Notes: generated by a model not told the origin, from the sequence alone. Counted from the first letter of the stretch, positions 26,302-36,109 are shown. The stretch is 64,000 nt of DNA from Gammaproteobacteria bacterium (GCA_009846005.1 VXYL01000073.1:23353-87352), one strand, 5' to 3'. Numbers and translations: made by a program.

Positions 26302-29300
26302 ATGGTGCGTAGATTTGCCGCCGGGTGTTTCGCCGCTGCTGGCGTGGGCTTAGCAGCGCAGGCGCAACCGATCGACAGCTTGTTCCGGGATGTCGACGGC
26401 CCGGCACCGGACATCGCGGCCTCCCAAGCGACCGAACTGCGTGGCCTGACTGCGCGGGCGATTCGAACCCGTATCGTACGAGTCGACCTTGAAACGCTAG
26501 CCGCGATGCGTCGCGCGCTCCTGTTGCCGGGCCGCGACCCCGGAACGTTGAGCCTCTTCGACGACACCGAGTTCGAAGTCATCTTCGAAAAATCGGTACC
26601 CGCGGTATCGGGATACGCGCTGCAGGGTCGTCTGCTCGGCATCGAATCCGGCATCGTCACGTTCGTCGTGCGCGGGCAAACGGTCACGGGAACCGTCACC
26701 ACATCGAATGGGCGCTACACGATCACACCCGGTGCGGACGGCACGCACGTCATCACAGAAGTCGATTGGACCCTGGCCCCGGAGGGCGAACCGGTCCCGC
26801 CTGAGGATTCCCCGGAGTACGTGTTCGACCAGGCGGAAACGATGCCGACCCGACGTAGGCGAGCGGAGACCGTTGTGCCGCCGACCGCCCGGTCGGATCC
26901 GCCGCCGATGTCCGCGACACGCCGGCTTCCCACGGTCAACTCGAACGCCTGGCTGCCCCAGGGTCCGGGCGCGACGGGCCGGAACGGCGGCCTATTGGAC
27001 GGGCAGGTCGAAAACGTCGAGCCGAACAATGCGGTGATCGGCGCCATTCACACCGTGCTCGCGCATCCGACCGACGCCGACATCCTCTACATCGGTGCCG
27101 TCAACGGCGGCGTATGGAAGACAACCAACGCGACGGCAACCGACCCGGACTGGACACCCCTGATTGACGATATGGGCGCGATGTCGATCGGCGCCATGGC
27201 CTTCGACCGCACCGACCCGGAAACCGTCCTCGTCGGTTTCGGCCGTTACAGCAGCTTTTTTCGAAGTGGCGGCGACCGCAATGGCCTGCTCCTGACGAAG
27301 GATGGGGGGGCCACCTGGACGAAGCTCGACGACCCGCTGCTGATCGACATGAACGTGTCGGGCTTGTCGATCGACGGCGACCGCCTTGTCGTCGCCGGGA
27401 GCCGGTACACCGTCCGAGAGGGCCACCGGGGCGTGGTGCGCAGCGCGGACGGCGGCGTGACCTGGAGAGCCGTTGCCGAGTCCGACGGGCTACCCGAGAG
27501 CAGTAGTGTCCTTGACATGGTGGACGATCCGTCGAACGCGGATCGCTTCTATGCGTCCGTCCAGTACACCGGGATTTTCCGCAGCGACGATGGTGGCGCC
27601 ACTTGGTCGCATGCCTCCGCAAACGACGCGGCGATCCAGGCCGTGATGACCCACTGGTACAACAACAATGCCGAGATGGCCGTCGCCCACGACGGCCGAC
27701 TCTACCTGGCGGCGATGATCGGCGGCCAAGCGCAATACATCGGCTACACAGACGACCAGGGGGCAACATGGACGGAGATGGACCTGCCTCAGACACCCGA
27801 GTCCGATGGCGACATCGAAGGCTTGAACCCCCGTTTCAAGGCCGGCGCCCAAGGCTACATACACTTCTCGATCCGGGTCGACCCCCTGGATGCCGACGTC
27901 GTGTACGTCGGCGGCGACCGCCAGGACGCACCTTTCCCGAACTACATCGGCGCCCGGGACTACACGGGGCGGCTGTTCCGCGGCAACGCCTCCGTTGAAG
28001 CCACAGGCGAGGTGCCTTCGCCGCAGTGGAAGCACTTGACCCACAGCTCGTTCATCGCCGGGATCCCGGGGGGCGGCACGGCGAGCAACAGCGCCCCCCA
28101 TGCCGACTCCCGGGAAATGGTCTTCGATGCCGACGGAGATCTCATCCAGGTCGACGACGGTGGCATCTACCGGCGCACGTCTCCCGGCAGCTATACCGGG
28201 GATTGGTTCTCCTTGAACGGCAATCTCCAGGTCACCGAGATGCACGACGTTGCCTACGACACGCTGGCGAACGTAGTCGTCAGCGGCAACCAGGACGTGG
28301 GCAATTCGCACCAGACCACGGGCGGGAGCCTCTACTGGGACTCCCTGACTCACGCCGACGGCGGCGATGTCGTGATCGATGTCAGGGAGGCGGAGGGCCG
28401 GTCGATACGCTACCTCAGCCTCCAGTACCTGCGCCGATTCAACGGCCACATCTATGACGCCAACAACGAGCGAATCGGTTTCCTGGCGCCCGCCATGCTG
28501 GTGAACGGATCGATCCGCCTGTCCGAGTGGGAACCCAACCTGCGGTTCGTGCAGCGGTTCGAGTTAAATGCGGTCAATCCGAACCGCGTGGTGCTCGGTG
28601 CCTCCGCCCTCTACGAGAGCTACGACCAGTTCGAGACGTTCGAGGAATCGTTCGTTCTGGATTTCGACCTCGACCCCTTCGACTTCGTCCGAGCCACCGC
28701 CTACGGGTGCGCCGGCGATCCCGATTTGCTCTACGTCGCCCACGGCGTCCAGCAGGGCCCGCGAATCGACGTCAGAGCTCGCCGGCTTGCCGCACCCGAC
28801 TTCGTGCAAACCGGCTACCCCGGCGGCAGCCCCAGGGACATCCTCATCAACCGGGATACCTGCGAAACCGTCTACGTCATCGACGCCGAAAACGTGTGGT
28901 CCTCCACCGATACCGGTGAGACCTGGCAGGACATTACCGGCAACCTCCTCGACGATCCGGTCAGGTACCCGGACCGTCAGAAGCTGGAGTTCATCCCCGC
29001 CGGCGAGATCTTCGCCCAAGCCGCCATCGCCGTCGCCGGCCGGGGCGGCGTCCACGTGATGGAGGTAACCGCGCCGGGCGAGTGGTACGACCTTGGGGCC
29101 AGTCTACCGGACGCCCCGGTTTTCGATCTCGACTACGATCCAGATGACCGGCTGCTCGTCGCGGGAACACTGGGCCGCGGCGCCTGGCTCATCCTGTCCG
29201 CCGCCCCCGTGGTCCAGATCGGCATCCTGGACCAGGACATGGAAGTCGACGATGAATCGACGTTGGACATCTCGAACCTCTTCTACAGCACCGACGAGAC

Positions 29301-31344
29301 ATTGGCGTACACCGTGTCGTCCAGCGACGCGTCGGTCGTTGCGGCGTCGTTGACCGGGACCGGGTTGGTTCTGCGTGCCAACCGGGCCGGCGCTGTCACC
29401 ATCACCGTGGTGGCCACGGACGACGACGGGCTGACGGGCGCCCATACGTTCACCGTGACCGTCGGAACCGTGGTGTCGTTCGCCGCCGCAGCCGAGGCGG
29501 TTGCAGAAGGCGCCAGAGCCTCGTTCACGATCGAGTTGAACCGCTCTTCAACGACCGCGATCAATGTCGACTATTCGATCGTGCCCGGCGACGGTGCAGG
29601 TACCGCTCCCGCCGACGCGGACGACCATACCGGCACCGACGGCACATTGTCTTTCGCCGCCGGCGAGACCAGCCAGAGACTCGACATCCGCATCAGCGAC
29701 GACGACGCCATCGAACCGGTGCGCGAGGCGTTCACGATCCGCCTCGAGCCACCCACGGAAGACGACGCCTGGGGTCTTGGCATAGCACCGGCAGCAACGG
29801 TACAAATCAAGGAAGGCGTGTGCGATCGAACACCCGCCGTGCGCGATGCATTGAGCCCCCGGGTCGACTGCAGCGAGGTCTCCGAGTTGGACATCGCATC
29901 CATCCGCCGCCTCAAGCTCGAGAAGATCGACTCGTTCAAGCCCCGGGACCTCCTCGGACTCGCCGGACTGTCGCGTCTCGAGATCGTGGACGGCTCGTTC
30001 ACGTCGTTGCCGGAGGCGCTTTTCGGCGGGCTAGCCAGCCTGGTGACCATGGAGATGACGGGCAACGACCTGGAGATGCTTCCCGGGAGGATCTTCGACG
30101 GCCTGTCGCGCCTCAAGACCCTCCGACTCGCCAGCAACCAGCTAACGGATATGCCTGAAGCCGTGTTCGAGGGCGTACCCGCGTTGGAGCGCCTTGAGGT
30201 CACGGGCAACGCGTTGACCGAGTTGCCCGGGCGCGTATTCGGTGGCTTACACGCCCTGAAGGTTCTACGCCTCGACAATAACCAACTCCTCGAGTTGCCG
30301 GAGGGGATATTCGATTCGTTGACCGCCCTCGCCTCCCTCGACGTCGCCGAGAACCAATTGACCGCGTTGCCGAGCGACGTATTCGACAACCTCACGGAAC
30401 TCGGCGCCCTGGGCCTCGACCGCAACCAATTGGCCCGATTGCCGGACGGCGTCTTCGACGGACCCCGCAAACTCGGCCTGCTCACGCTCAACGACAATCA
30501 TCTGGCGGAGTTGCCGGCGGGCGGGTTCAGCGGCCTAGGGTCGCTGTCCCGCCTCTACGTCAACGACAACCAGTTGACCGCCCTCCCGGCGGGCGTGTTC
30601 GAAGGCACCGAATCCCTGACCCTGGTCCATCTCCAGGACAACCCGGGCGCGCCATTCCCGCTGACGGTACGCCCCGTACGTACGGACTCCGCCGCTCTGA
30701 CGGACCCGGGGCCGGCCACCCTTGAGGCGAGCGTGGCCGAAGGCGCGCCGTTCCCCATGTCGGCGGATCTCGCGGTCGCCAATGGAACGCTTTCGGAGGA
30801 CAAGATACGCCTCGCCCCCGGACAGACAGCAAGCGAGTCGTTCACCGTGACGGAAGAGAATGGCAAGGCCATCGTGGAAGTCGTCGAGGTAACCCGCGTC
30901 CCACCCACCCACTGCGGGATCAGCGGCGCGTGTTTTCAAGGCATCGAGACCTTCGCCGGGGACGCCGTCGTGTTGTTCGAAGGACCGGGGGTCGTGAATG
31001 CGATCATCGATCAGAGCATCGACTCCATCGGCGACAGTCTGGTCTTCGAATTGAGCGACCTGTTCTCGGCGGAGCCTGGCACGACCCTCACGTTCTCGGT
31101 CGTCACGAGCGATGCCGCGCTCGTGACGGCGTCGCTGGACGGTAGCGTGTTGACGATCGCCGCGGCCGGCGAAGGCGACGCGACCGTGGCCGTCACCGCC
31201 ACCGACGACCTCGGCCGCATCGCGACCTTCGAGTTCGACGTGACAGTCGGATTGCCCCTCGGCAGCCTTCGGGGTTGGCGACTCGGCGTGCTGGCCAAGG
31301 AGGCCAACGCAGCCGAGGAAGACGACGAGGCAGCGGCTCCGTAG
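26302..31344 (+). CDS. Giant secreted surface protein: BNR propeller, Calx-beta and leucine-rich repeats
   Basis: 1680 residues from ATG 26302, with a signal peptide ending LAAQAQ. About residues 213-971 are a sialidase/sortilin-like beta-propeller with BNR-type boxes (TKDGGATWTKL, SDDGGATWSHA, STDTGETWQDI). Residues about 973-1057 form a cadherin-like domain (DQDMEVDDESTLDISNLF), 1059-1171 a Calx-beta domain (VAEGARASFTIEL to ISDDDAIEPVREAFTIRLEP), 1172-1450 a leucine-rich block with about ten repeats of 24 residues of the type L..L.L..NQLT.LP..VF.GL, and 1565-1653 a second cadherin-like domain. The tail is acidic with no clear anchor. The architecture suggests an adhesin or host/particle-binding protein. 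The stop TAG lies in a dispersed repeat. Confidence 0.88.
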   Translation: MVRRFAAGCFAAAGVGLAAQAQPIDSLFRDVDGPAPDIAASQATELRGLTARAIRTRIVRVDLETLAAMRRALLLPGRDPGTLSLFDDTEFEVIFEKSVPAVSGYALQGRLLGIESGIVTFVVRGQTVTGTVTTSNGRYTITPGADGTHVITEVDWTLAPEGEPVPPEDSPEYVFDQAETMPTRRRRAETVVPPTARSDPPPMSATRRLPTVNSNAWLPQGPGATGRNGGLLDGQVENVEPNNAVIGAIHTVLAHPTDADILYIGAVNGGVWKTTNATATDPDWTPLIDDMGAMSIGAMAFDRTDPETVLVGFGRYSSFFRSGGDRNGLLLTKDGGATWTKLDDPLLIDMNVSGLSIDGDRLVVAGSRYTVREGHRGVVRSADGGVTWRAVAESDGLPESSSVLDMVDDPSNADRFYASVQYTGIFRSDDGGATWSHASANDAAIQAVMTHWYNNNAEMAVAHDGRLYLAAMIGGQAQYIGYTDDQGATWTEMDLPQTPESDGDIEGLNPRFKAGAQGYIHFSIRVDPLDADVVYVGGDRQDAPFPNYIGARDYTGRLFRGNASVEATGEVPSPQWKHLTHSSFIAGIPGGGTASNSAPHADSREMVFDADGDLIQVDDGGIYRRTSPGSYTGDWFSLNGNLQVTEMHDVAYDTLANVVVSGNQDVGNSHQTTGGSLYWDSLTHADGGDVVIDVREAEGRSIRYLSLQYLRRFNGHIYDANNERIGFLAPAMLVNGSIRLSEWEPNLRFVQRFELNAVNPNRVVLGASALYESYDQFETFEESFVLDFDLDPFDFVRATAYGCAGDPDLLYVAHGVQQGPRIDVRARRLAAPDFVQTGYPGGSPRDILINRDTCETVYVIDAENVWSSTDTGETWQDITGNLLDDPVRYPDRQKLEFIPAGEIFAQAAIAVAGRGGVHVMEVTAPGEWYDLGASLPDAPVFDLDYDPDDRLLVAGTLGRGAWLILSAAPVVQIGILDQDMEVDDESTLDISNLFYSTDETLAYTVSSSDASVVAASLTGTGLVLRANRAGAVTITVVATDDDGLTGAHTFTVTVGTVVSFAAAAEAVAEGARASFTIELNRSSTTAINVDYSIVPGDGAGTAPADADDHTGTDGTLSFAAGETSQRLDIRISDDDAIEPVREAFTIRLEPPTEDDAWGLGIAPAATVQIKEGVCDRTPAVRDALSPRVDCSEVSELDIASIRRLKLEKIDSFKPRDLLGLAGLSRLEIVDGSFTSLPEALFGGLASLVTMEMTGNDLEMLPGRIFDGLSRLKTLRLASNQLTDMPEAVFEGVPALERLEVTGNALTELPGRVFGGLHALKVLRLDNNQLLELPEGIFDSLTALASLDVAENQLTALPSDVFDNLTELGALGLDRNQLARLPDGVFDGPRKLGLLTLNDNHLAELPAGGFSGLGSLSRLYVNDNQLTALPAGVFEGTESLTLVHLQDNPGAPFPLTVRPVRTDSAALTDPGPATLEASVAEGAPFPMSADLAVANGTLSEDKIRLAPGQTASESFTVTEENGKAIVEVVEVTRVPPTHCGISGACFQGIETFAGDAVVLFEGPGVVNAIIDQSIDSIGDSLVFELSDLFSAEPGTTLTFSVVTSDAALVTASLDGSVLTIAAAGEGDATVAVTATDDLGRIATFEFDVTVGLPLGSLRGWRLGVLAKEANAAEEDDEAAAP

Positions 31345-31416
31345 GGGCGACCCTATCGCGCCCGTCAGGGCGCGCCGCCCGTGCCGAACATCCGATTGCC
31401 ACGGAAACGGGACGGG
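31339..31416. repeat. Dispersed intergenic repeat, diverged copy 3
   Basis: Starts with CCGTAGGGGCGACCC, in which CCG TAG are the last sense codon and the stop of the giant protein gene. The centre has a CGCGCCC/GGGCGCG hairpin, and the right end keeps only GGGACGGG. It lies between the giant gene and the convergent aldolase gene. Confidence 0.6.
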
Positions 31417-31428
31417 AAAACGCCGCTG

Positions 31429-32313
31429 CTAGGTCGCGGAGGCGGCAGCGATCGAAGCGATGGCACCGTCTAGCATCGCCGTGAAGGCCGCATCGTCCAA
31501 GTCGACGCGGAGACCTTCGGTCAACGCCCGGGAAAAACTCGCGATAACGCCGGTGTTGGCAGCGAGTTTTTCGTTCGAGACTTGGCGCGAGTAGCCGCCC
31601 GACAGCGCAACCACGCGCAACACCTTGGGATGGCCGCACAACTCCCGGTAGTGGTTCGCCTCATCGGGCAAGGTCAGCTTGAACACGACGGGCGCATCGC
31701 CCTTGAGGTCGTCGAGCCCCTTGTGCAGGTGGTCCCGCAGGATGTCCTCGCACGCCGGCTTGTCCTCGGCATGGATGTCCACCTCCGGTTCGATGATCGG
31801 CACTAGGCCGTGGTCGCGGACTTCATCGGCGAAGGCGAACTGCTGCTCGACTACCCGGGCGATACCGGCTTCGTTCGGCGCCTTGATAGCCGAGCGCATC
31901 TTGGTGCCGAACACGCATTTCGCGCGTGCCGCTGGCAACCGTTCCGCGAGGTCCGGTATCGGTTTCATCACCTGAACGCCGTCGGCTTCGTCTGCCATGC
32001 CGTAGTCGATCTTGAGGAACGGCAGGATGCGCTTCCTTCGCCAAAGGTACTCGCTGGTGGGCATGCCGGCCACGTCGCGGTCCAAGGTGTTCTGGAACAG
32101 GATCGCGCCCAAGATTCGACTCCCATCGAACCTCGGATTGGTCATGATCCGACTCCGCATGGCGTGCACCGCGTCGAACATCTCGTCGTCGTTCGAGTAC
32201 GCCGACTCGTCGACGCCGTAGAGCGAGAGCGCCTTGGGCGTGCTGCCGCCGCTTTGGTCCAGCGCCGCGATGAACCCGGCATCCGATCCCATGCGTTGAA
32301 TTTGCTCCGACAT
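31429..32313 (-). CDS. fda: Fructose-bisphosphate aldolase class I
   Basis: 294 residues. The N-terminus GFIAALDQSGGSTPKALSLY and the middle GLVPIIEPEVDIHAEDK closely match the Staphylococcus-type class I aldolase (Fda). Lys212 in VVFKLTLP is in the place of the Schiff-base Lys of that family, and VVALSGGYSR is the phosphate-binding loop. It interconverts fructose 1,6-bisphosphate with the two triose phosphates in glycolysis or gluconeogenesis. It is a monocistronic minus-strand gene, divergent from the sulfatase with a 47-bp gap, and its neighbours give no special context. Confidence 0.95.
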   Translation of the reverse strand: MSEQIQRMGSDAGFIAALDQSGGSTPKALSLYGVDESAYSNDDEMFDAVHAMRSRIMTNPRFDGSRILGAILFQNTLDRDVAGMPTSEYLWRRKRILPFLKIDYGMADEADGVQVMKPIPDLAERLPAARAKCVFGTKMRSAIKAPNEAGIARVVEQQFAFADEVRDHGLVPIIEPEVDIHAEDKPACEDILRDHLHKGLDDLKGDAPVVFKLTLPDEANHYRELCGHPKVLRVVALSGGYSRQVSNEKLAANTGVIASFSRALTEGLRVDLDDAAFTAMLDGAIASIAAASAT

Positions 32314-32360
32314 CGCGCCACCCTAGATGCTGTCTTTCCTGCCTAGCGTACCGTAGCGAT

Positions 32361-33737
32361 ATGACCAATCCCAACATACTGTTCCTGATGACCGACCAGC
32401 AGCGCTGGGACGCGATGAGTTGCGCCGGCGACTGGGTCGAGACGCCGGCCCTCGACCGGATCGCCGCCGAAGGCGTGCGCTTCACCCAGTGCGTCACCAC
32501 CACGCCCATCTGCATCCCGGCACGGGTGACTCTCGCCACGGGGCGCTATCCGCACAACAACGCGGTCTGGAACAACCTGCAATACACCATGCCGCCCGAT
32601 GCCCCGACCTGGATGCGCGCGATCCGCGACCTCGGCTACCGCACTAGCCTGTTCGGCAAGACCCACCTGCACCCGCACCAAGGCGACCTGCGCGAACGCG
32701 AGCATCTCCTGAACGCCTATGGTTTGGATGACATCGACGAGATCGGCGGTCCCCGGGCCAGTGCCCAGGTGATGAGCCATATGACGGCGGGCTGGGAAGC
32801 CAAAGGACTGCTCGAAGCATACCGCGAGGACTACGCGGAACGGTTCGCCAACAAGCCCCATGTGGTTCGCCCGTCGGTGCTGCCGCTCGAGGACTACATC
32901 GACGTCTACGTCGGCCAGCAGGCGAAGCGCTATCTCGAGAACTACAACCGGGACGAGCCGTGGTGCTGCTGGGTCAGCTTCGGCGGCCCGCACGAGCCCT
33001 GGGACGCCCCGGAGCCCTTCGCCAGCATGTACGACCCGGAGGCGATGCCCGCGCCCGTGGCCCGCCCCGTCGACGACCGCCCCCGGCCGCGCGGCTGGCT
33101 AGATGATCGAATCGAACATGGCAGTCCCACGTTCGAGCCCGGCGACGAGGCCGCCATGCGCGCCAACTACGCCGGCAACGTTACCCTGATCGACGATCAG
33201 ATCGGCCAGATCCTCGCCGTCATCGAGGAACGGGGCGAACTCGACAACACCGTCATCGGTTTCACGTCGGACCACGGCGAACTGAACGGCGACTGGGGCC
33301 TCATCTACAAGATGGTCTTCCTCGACGGTTCAGTGCGCGTGCCGATGCTCGTTCGCACCCCCGAGACCGCGAAGAACGGCGGCGTGGTCAGCGATGTGCT
33401 GGTCGAGAACTGCGATTTAGGCCCAACACTCACCGAACTTGCCGGCGGCGAGCTGACGCACCGGCAGTTCGCCCGTTCGCTATGTCCAGCGCTCGGCGGC
33501 AACGGCGAGCACCGGGACACCGTCACCTCCGAGATCCGCGGCGAGTTCATGTTGATGACCCGGGACTGGAAGATGGCGCTGAACGACGACGGCCAGTGCT
33601 ACCTTCTCTTCGACCGCAACGACGATCCCCAAGAGACGCGCAATCTGGCCGGGCTATCCGAGTCCAAGCCGGTCGAGGACGAACTTCGGTTGATGGCGCT
33701 GGAACGGCTCGCCCAGACCCAGCTCAAGGAACCGTAG
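32361..33737 (+). CDS. Sulfatase (formylglycine type)
   Basis: 458 residues. NILFLMTDQQRWDAM holds the N-terminal metal-binding Asp, and CIPARVTLATGRYP has the C-x-P-A-R sequence (Cys51) that is oxidised to formylglycine in type I sulfatases. GFTSDHGELNGDWGL supplies the second metal-binding Asp-His. No signal peptide is seen, so it is probably cytoplasmic unless exported another way; the substrate (sulfated sugar, sterol or a phosphonate ester) cannot be told. A formylglycine-generating enzyme is not in the window. Its stop TAG is inside the dispersed repeat that follows. Confidence 0.93.
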   Translation: MTNPNILFLMTDQQRWDAMSCAGDWVETPALDRIAAEGVRFTQCVTTTPICIPARVTLATGRYPHNNAVWNNLQYTMPPDAPTWMRAIRDLGYRTSLFGKTHLHPHQGDLREREHLLNAYGLDDIDEIGGPRASAQVMSHMTAGWEAKGLLEAYREDYAERFANKPHVVRPSVLPLEDYIDVYVGQQAKRYLENYNRDEPWCCWVSFGGPHEPWDAPEPFASMYDPEAMPAPVARPVDDRPRPRGWLDDRIEHGSPTFEPGDEAAMRANYAGNVTLIDDQIGQILAVIEERGELDNTVIGFTSDHGELNGDWGLIYKMVFLDGSVRVPMLVRTPETAKNGGVVSDVLVENCDLGPTLTELAGGELTHRQFARSLCPALGGNGEHRDTVTSEIRGEFMLMTRDWKMALNDDGQCYLLFDRNDDPQETRNLAGLSESKPVEDELRLMALERLAQTQLKEP

Positions 33738-33811
33738 GGGACGGGCTTGTCCCGTCCCGCCAGCCCACGAGGCGCACAAGACGCGGGCGACCACAAGGGT
33801 CGCCCCTACGG
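33732..33811. repeat. Dispersed intergenic repeat, copy 4 (inverted)
   Basis: 80 bp with CCGTAGGGG and CCCCTACGG ends, but with the GGACGGG/CCCGTCC arm first and the GGGCGACC/GGTCGCCC arm last, that is, the reverse orientation of copies 1 and 2. CCG TAG at its left end are the last codon and stop of the sulfatase gene. Confidence 0.75.
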
Positions 33812-33857
33812 ACCTTCATCAATAGATTCAAGGGATTATGGATTTGTTCCATGCGAG

Positions 33858-34913
33858 TCATCCGCGAACGAGGTCCTCGAAGTCGGCGTCGTCCCGGCAA
33901 GCCATGCTCGCCGACACGATGTCCGCCGTCGATGCCTCGGCAAGCGCCGCGAGACTGGATTCGCAAGGGAACCCGGGCGACATGGCCACGCGACGTTCCC
34001 GCAAGGTCGCGAGCACCATTTCGACGCGTTCGCGCAACCGGCCTTCCCCGATGCCTTCCGTTCGCCCCTCGGTCCTTCCTTCAACCCTTCCTTCGGCCCT
34101 TCCTGCCGCCCGGCATTCCTGACGATGCGCGCGCAGCAGCGGATCGTCCTCGGGCCCGGTGCCGTCCCGCTTGCCCAATGCCGCGCCCACCCGCCGCAGG
34201 ATCGCGCCGGCGCCCTCCGTGATCACCAGCTCGTTCATGGCGGCGTGAATCTCGTCGGCTTGCCAGCCCGGAAACGCACGGCTCGCCAGCGCTGGCTCGT
34301 ACTCGCCATCGGCATTCAGCAGATAAATGGCCAACCCGGACAGGCGGCGCCGGCGACGCGTCGGCGGCTCGGCGGCGGGCACCTCCACCCACAACTCCGG
34401 AAACCCCCACGACTGGTAGACCCTGAGCTTGCCGCGACGCACATCCGTGGTGTGGTCGATCTCCACGACGACATCGGGTGGATCGCTCTCGCCAACGATC
34501 AGGGAACCGCCTGCGGGGAGGTTCGCCCGATCCGGATAAAGGTATAGGCACTCGTCAGGTTCCATCGCGCGACGAAGCCCCCGGGTGTCGTACCGGAGCA
34601 GCGACACGGCGCAGAAACGCCCGATGCGTGCGCCCCGTTCCTGGGCGATCCGTTCCACGACGCCGGCCAGCAGCCCGCGCGGTTCCTCGTGGCCCAGGCC
34701 GGGCGAGTCGGCGATCATGGCGACTCCGGCGGCTTCGTCCCAGAACTCGACGTGCTGCTCGGACGCCTCGTACTGGACGCTCGACATGGGCACCTGCTCG
34801 CAGCCGGGAAACTCCAGCCCGTCGAGCACCGGAACACCTCCGGCGTCGCCACGACCTTCGTCCCTCGGGTTTCCGGGACGATTTTCTACAGGTCTGGACC
34901 TCACCTGACGCAT
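33858..34913 (-). CDS. Uma2-type PD-(D/E)XK nuclease-fold protein, copy 1
   Basis: 351 residues from ATG 34913. DPPDVVVEIDHTTDVRRGKL followed by RVYQSWGFPELWVEVP has the Asp, Glu and Lys spacing of the Uma2 (DUF820) restriction-endonuclease-like domain, common in cyanobacteria and other phyla and of unknown physiological role. The C-terminal third is a helical extension with an Arg/Glu/Gly repeat tract (units like EGRTEGR) that is absent from copy 2. The gene is a tandem duplicate of 35110-36090; a block of about 327 bp is identical between them. An upstream start at 34967 is possible, but the homology shared with copy 2 begins near the chosen ATG. Confidence 0.75.
   Translation of the reverse strand: MRQVRSRPVENRPGNPRDEGRGDAGGVPVLDGLEFPGCEQVPMSSVQYEASEQHVEFWDEAAGVAMIADSPGLGHEEPRGLLAGVVERIAQERGARIGRFCAVSLLRYDTRGLRRAMEPDECLYLYPDRANLPAGGSLIVGESDPPDVVVEIDHTTDVRRGKLRVYQSWGFPELWVEVPAAEPPTRRRRRLSGLAIYLLNADGEYEPALASRAFPGWQADEIHAAMNELVITEGAGAILRRVGAALGKRDGTGPEDDPLLRAHRQECRAAGRAEGRVEGRTEGRTEGIGEGRLRERVEMVLATLRERRVAMSPGFPCESSLAALAEASTADIVSASMACRDDADFEDLVRG
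34376..34702. repeat. Direct repeat, left copy (inside Uma2 copy 1)
   Basis: By direct comparison this block is identical base for base to 35556-35882, 1180 bp away, while the flanks differ every few bases. It covers the catalytic region of the nuclease domain. Confidence 0.85.
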
Positions 34914-35109
34914 TCGTACACCTCTGTTCGTTCTCAATGACCCGTACCGGAATCCGGACGGCAGCACCTCGGATCACCCAAACATAGCACCGTCCGATCC
35001 CGATCGGACAAGGCCCCGGGGAACGTCGGATCGGACTCCAAATCAGCTCGAGGACACCTGTAAGGCGTTGATTTACAGACAAACCGTTGCCGGCGGAGGC
35101 GCGCCAAAA

Positions 35110-36090
35110 TCAGCCGCGAACGAGATTCTCGAAGTCGGCAGCGTCCCGGCAAGCCATGCTCGCCGACACGATGTCCGCCGTCGATGCCTCGGCAAGCGCC
35201 GCGCGACAGGATTCGGAAGGAAACGCGGGTGACATGGCCACACGACGTGCCCGCAAGGTCTCGCGCACCATTTCGACGCGTTCGCCCAGCCGGCCGTCTC
35301 GACGATGCGCGCGCAGCAGCGGATCGTCGTCGGGCCCCGTGCCGTCACGCTTGCCCAATGCCGCGCCCACCCGCCGGAGGATCGCGTTGGCACCATCCGT
35401 GATCACCGGCTCGTTCACGACGGCGTGAATCTCGTCTGCCCGCCAACCCGGAAACGCACGGCTCGCCGACGCCACCTCGTATTCGCCATCGGCATTCAGC
35501 AGATAGATCGTCAACCCGGACAGGCGGCGCCGGCGACGCGTCGGCGGCTCGGCGTCGGGCACCTCCACCCACAACTCCGGAAACCCCCACGACTGGTAGA
35601 CCCTGAGCTTGCCGCGACGCACATCCGTGGTGTGGTCGATCTCCACGACGACATCGGGTGGATCGCTCTCGCCAACGATCAGGGAACCGCCTGCGGGGAG
35701 GTTCGCCCGATCCGGATAAAGGTATAGGCACTCGTCAGGTTCCATCGCGCGACGAAGCCCCCGGGTGTCGTACCGGAGCAGCGACACGGCGCAGAAACGC
35801 CCGATGCGTGCGCCCCGTTCCTGGGCGATCCGTTCCACGACGCCGGCCAGCAGCCCGCGCGGTTCCTCGTGGCCCAGGCCGGACGAGTCGGCGATCATGG
35901 CGACCCCGGCGGCCTCGTCCCAGAACTCGACGTGCTGCTCGGACGCCTCGTACTGGCCGCTCGACATGGGCACCTGCTCGCAGCCGGGAAACTCCAACCC
36001 GTCGAACACCGGGACACCGCCCTTGCCGCGACCATCGTGCCTCGGGTTTCCGGGACGAACACCTACAGGTCTGGACCTCACCTGACGCAT
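35110..36090 (-). CDS. Uma2-type PD-(D/E)XK nuclease-fold protein, copy 2
   Basis: 326 residues from ATG 36090, with the same MRQVRSRPV start as copy 1, the same DPPDVVVEIDHTTDVRRGKL catalytic segment and the same C-terminal end (STADIVSASMACRDAADFEN). It lacks the Arg/Glu/Gly tract, having only RRDGRLGERVEMV there. Both copies also share upstream DNA (the segment starting CACCCAAACATAGCACC at about 34976 and 36155), so the duplicated unit includes the promoter region. No methylase or partner is adjacent; whether these act in DNA cleavage, recombination or defence is unknown. Confidence 0.75.
   Translation of the reverse strand: MRQVRSRPVGVRPGNPRHDGRGKGGVPVFDGLEFPGCEQVPMSSGQYEASEQHVEFWDEAAGVAMIADSSGLGHEEPRGLLAGVVERIAQERGARIGRFCAVSLLRYDTRGLRRAMEPDECLYLYPDRANLPAGGSLIVGESDPPDVVVEIDHTTDVRRGKLRVYQSWGFPELWVEVPDAEPPTRRRRRLSGLTIYLLNADGEYEVASASRAFPGWRADEIHAVVNEPVITDGANAILRRVGAALGKRDGTGPDDDPLLRAHRRDGRLGERVEMVRETLRARRVAMSPAFPSESCRAALAEASTADIVSASMACRDAADFENLVRG
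35556..35882. repeat. Direct repeat, right copy (inside Uma2 copy 2)
   Basis: Identical to 34376-34702. The abrupt switch between perfect identity and flanks with frequent differences is the pattern left by gene conversion or a recent recombination. Confidence 0.85.
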
Positions 36091-36109
36091 TCGTACACCT
36101 CTGTTCGTC

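Noticed and set aside
29940..30650. CRISPR-like or tandem DNA repeat array
   Set aside because: The 72-bp periodicity is the coding of 24-residue leucine-rich repeats; the reading frame is intact and the copies differ at DNA level.
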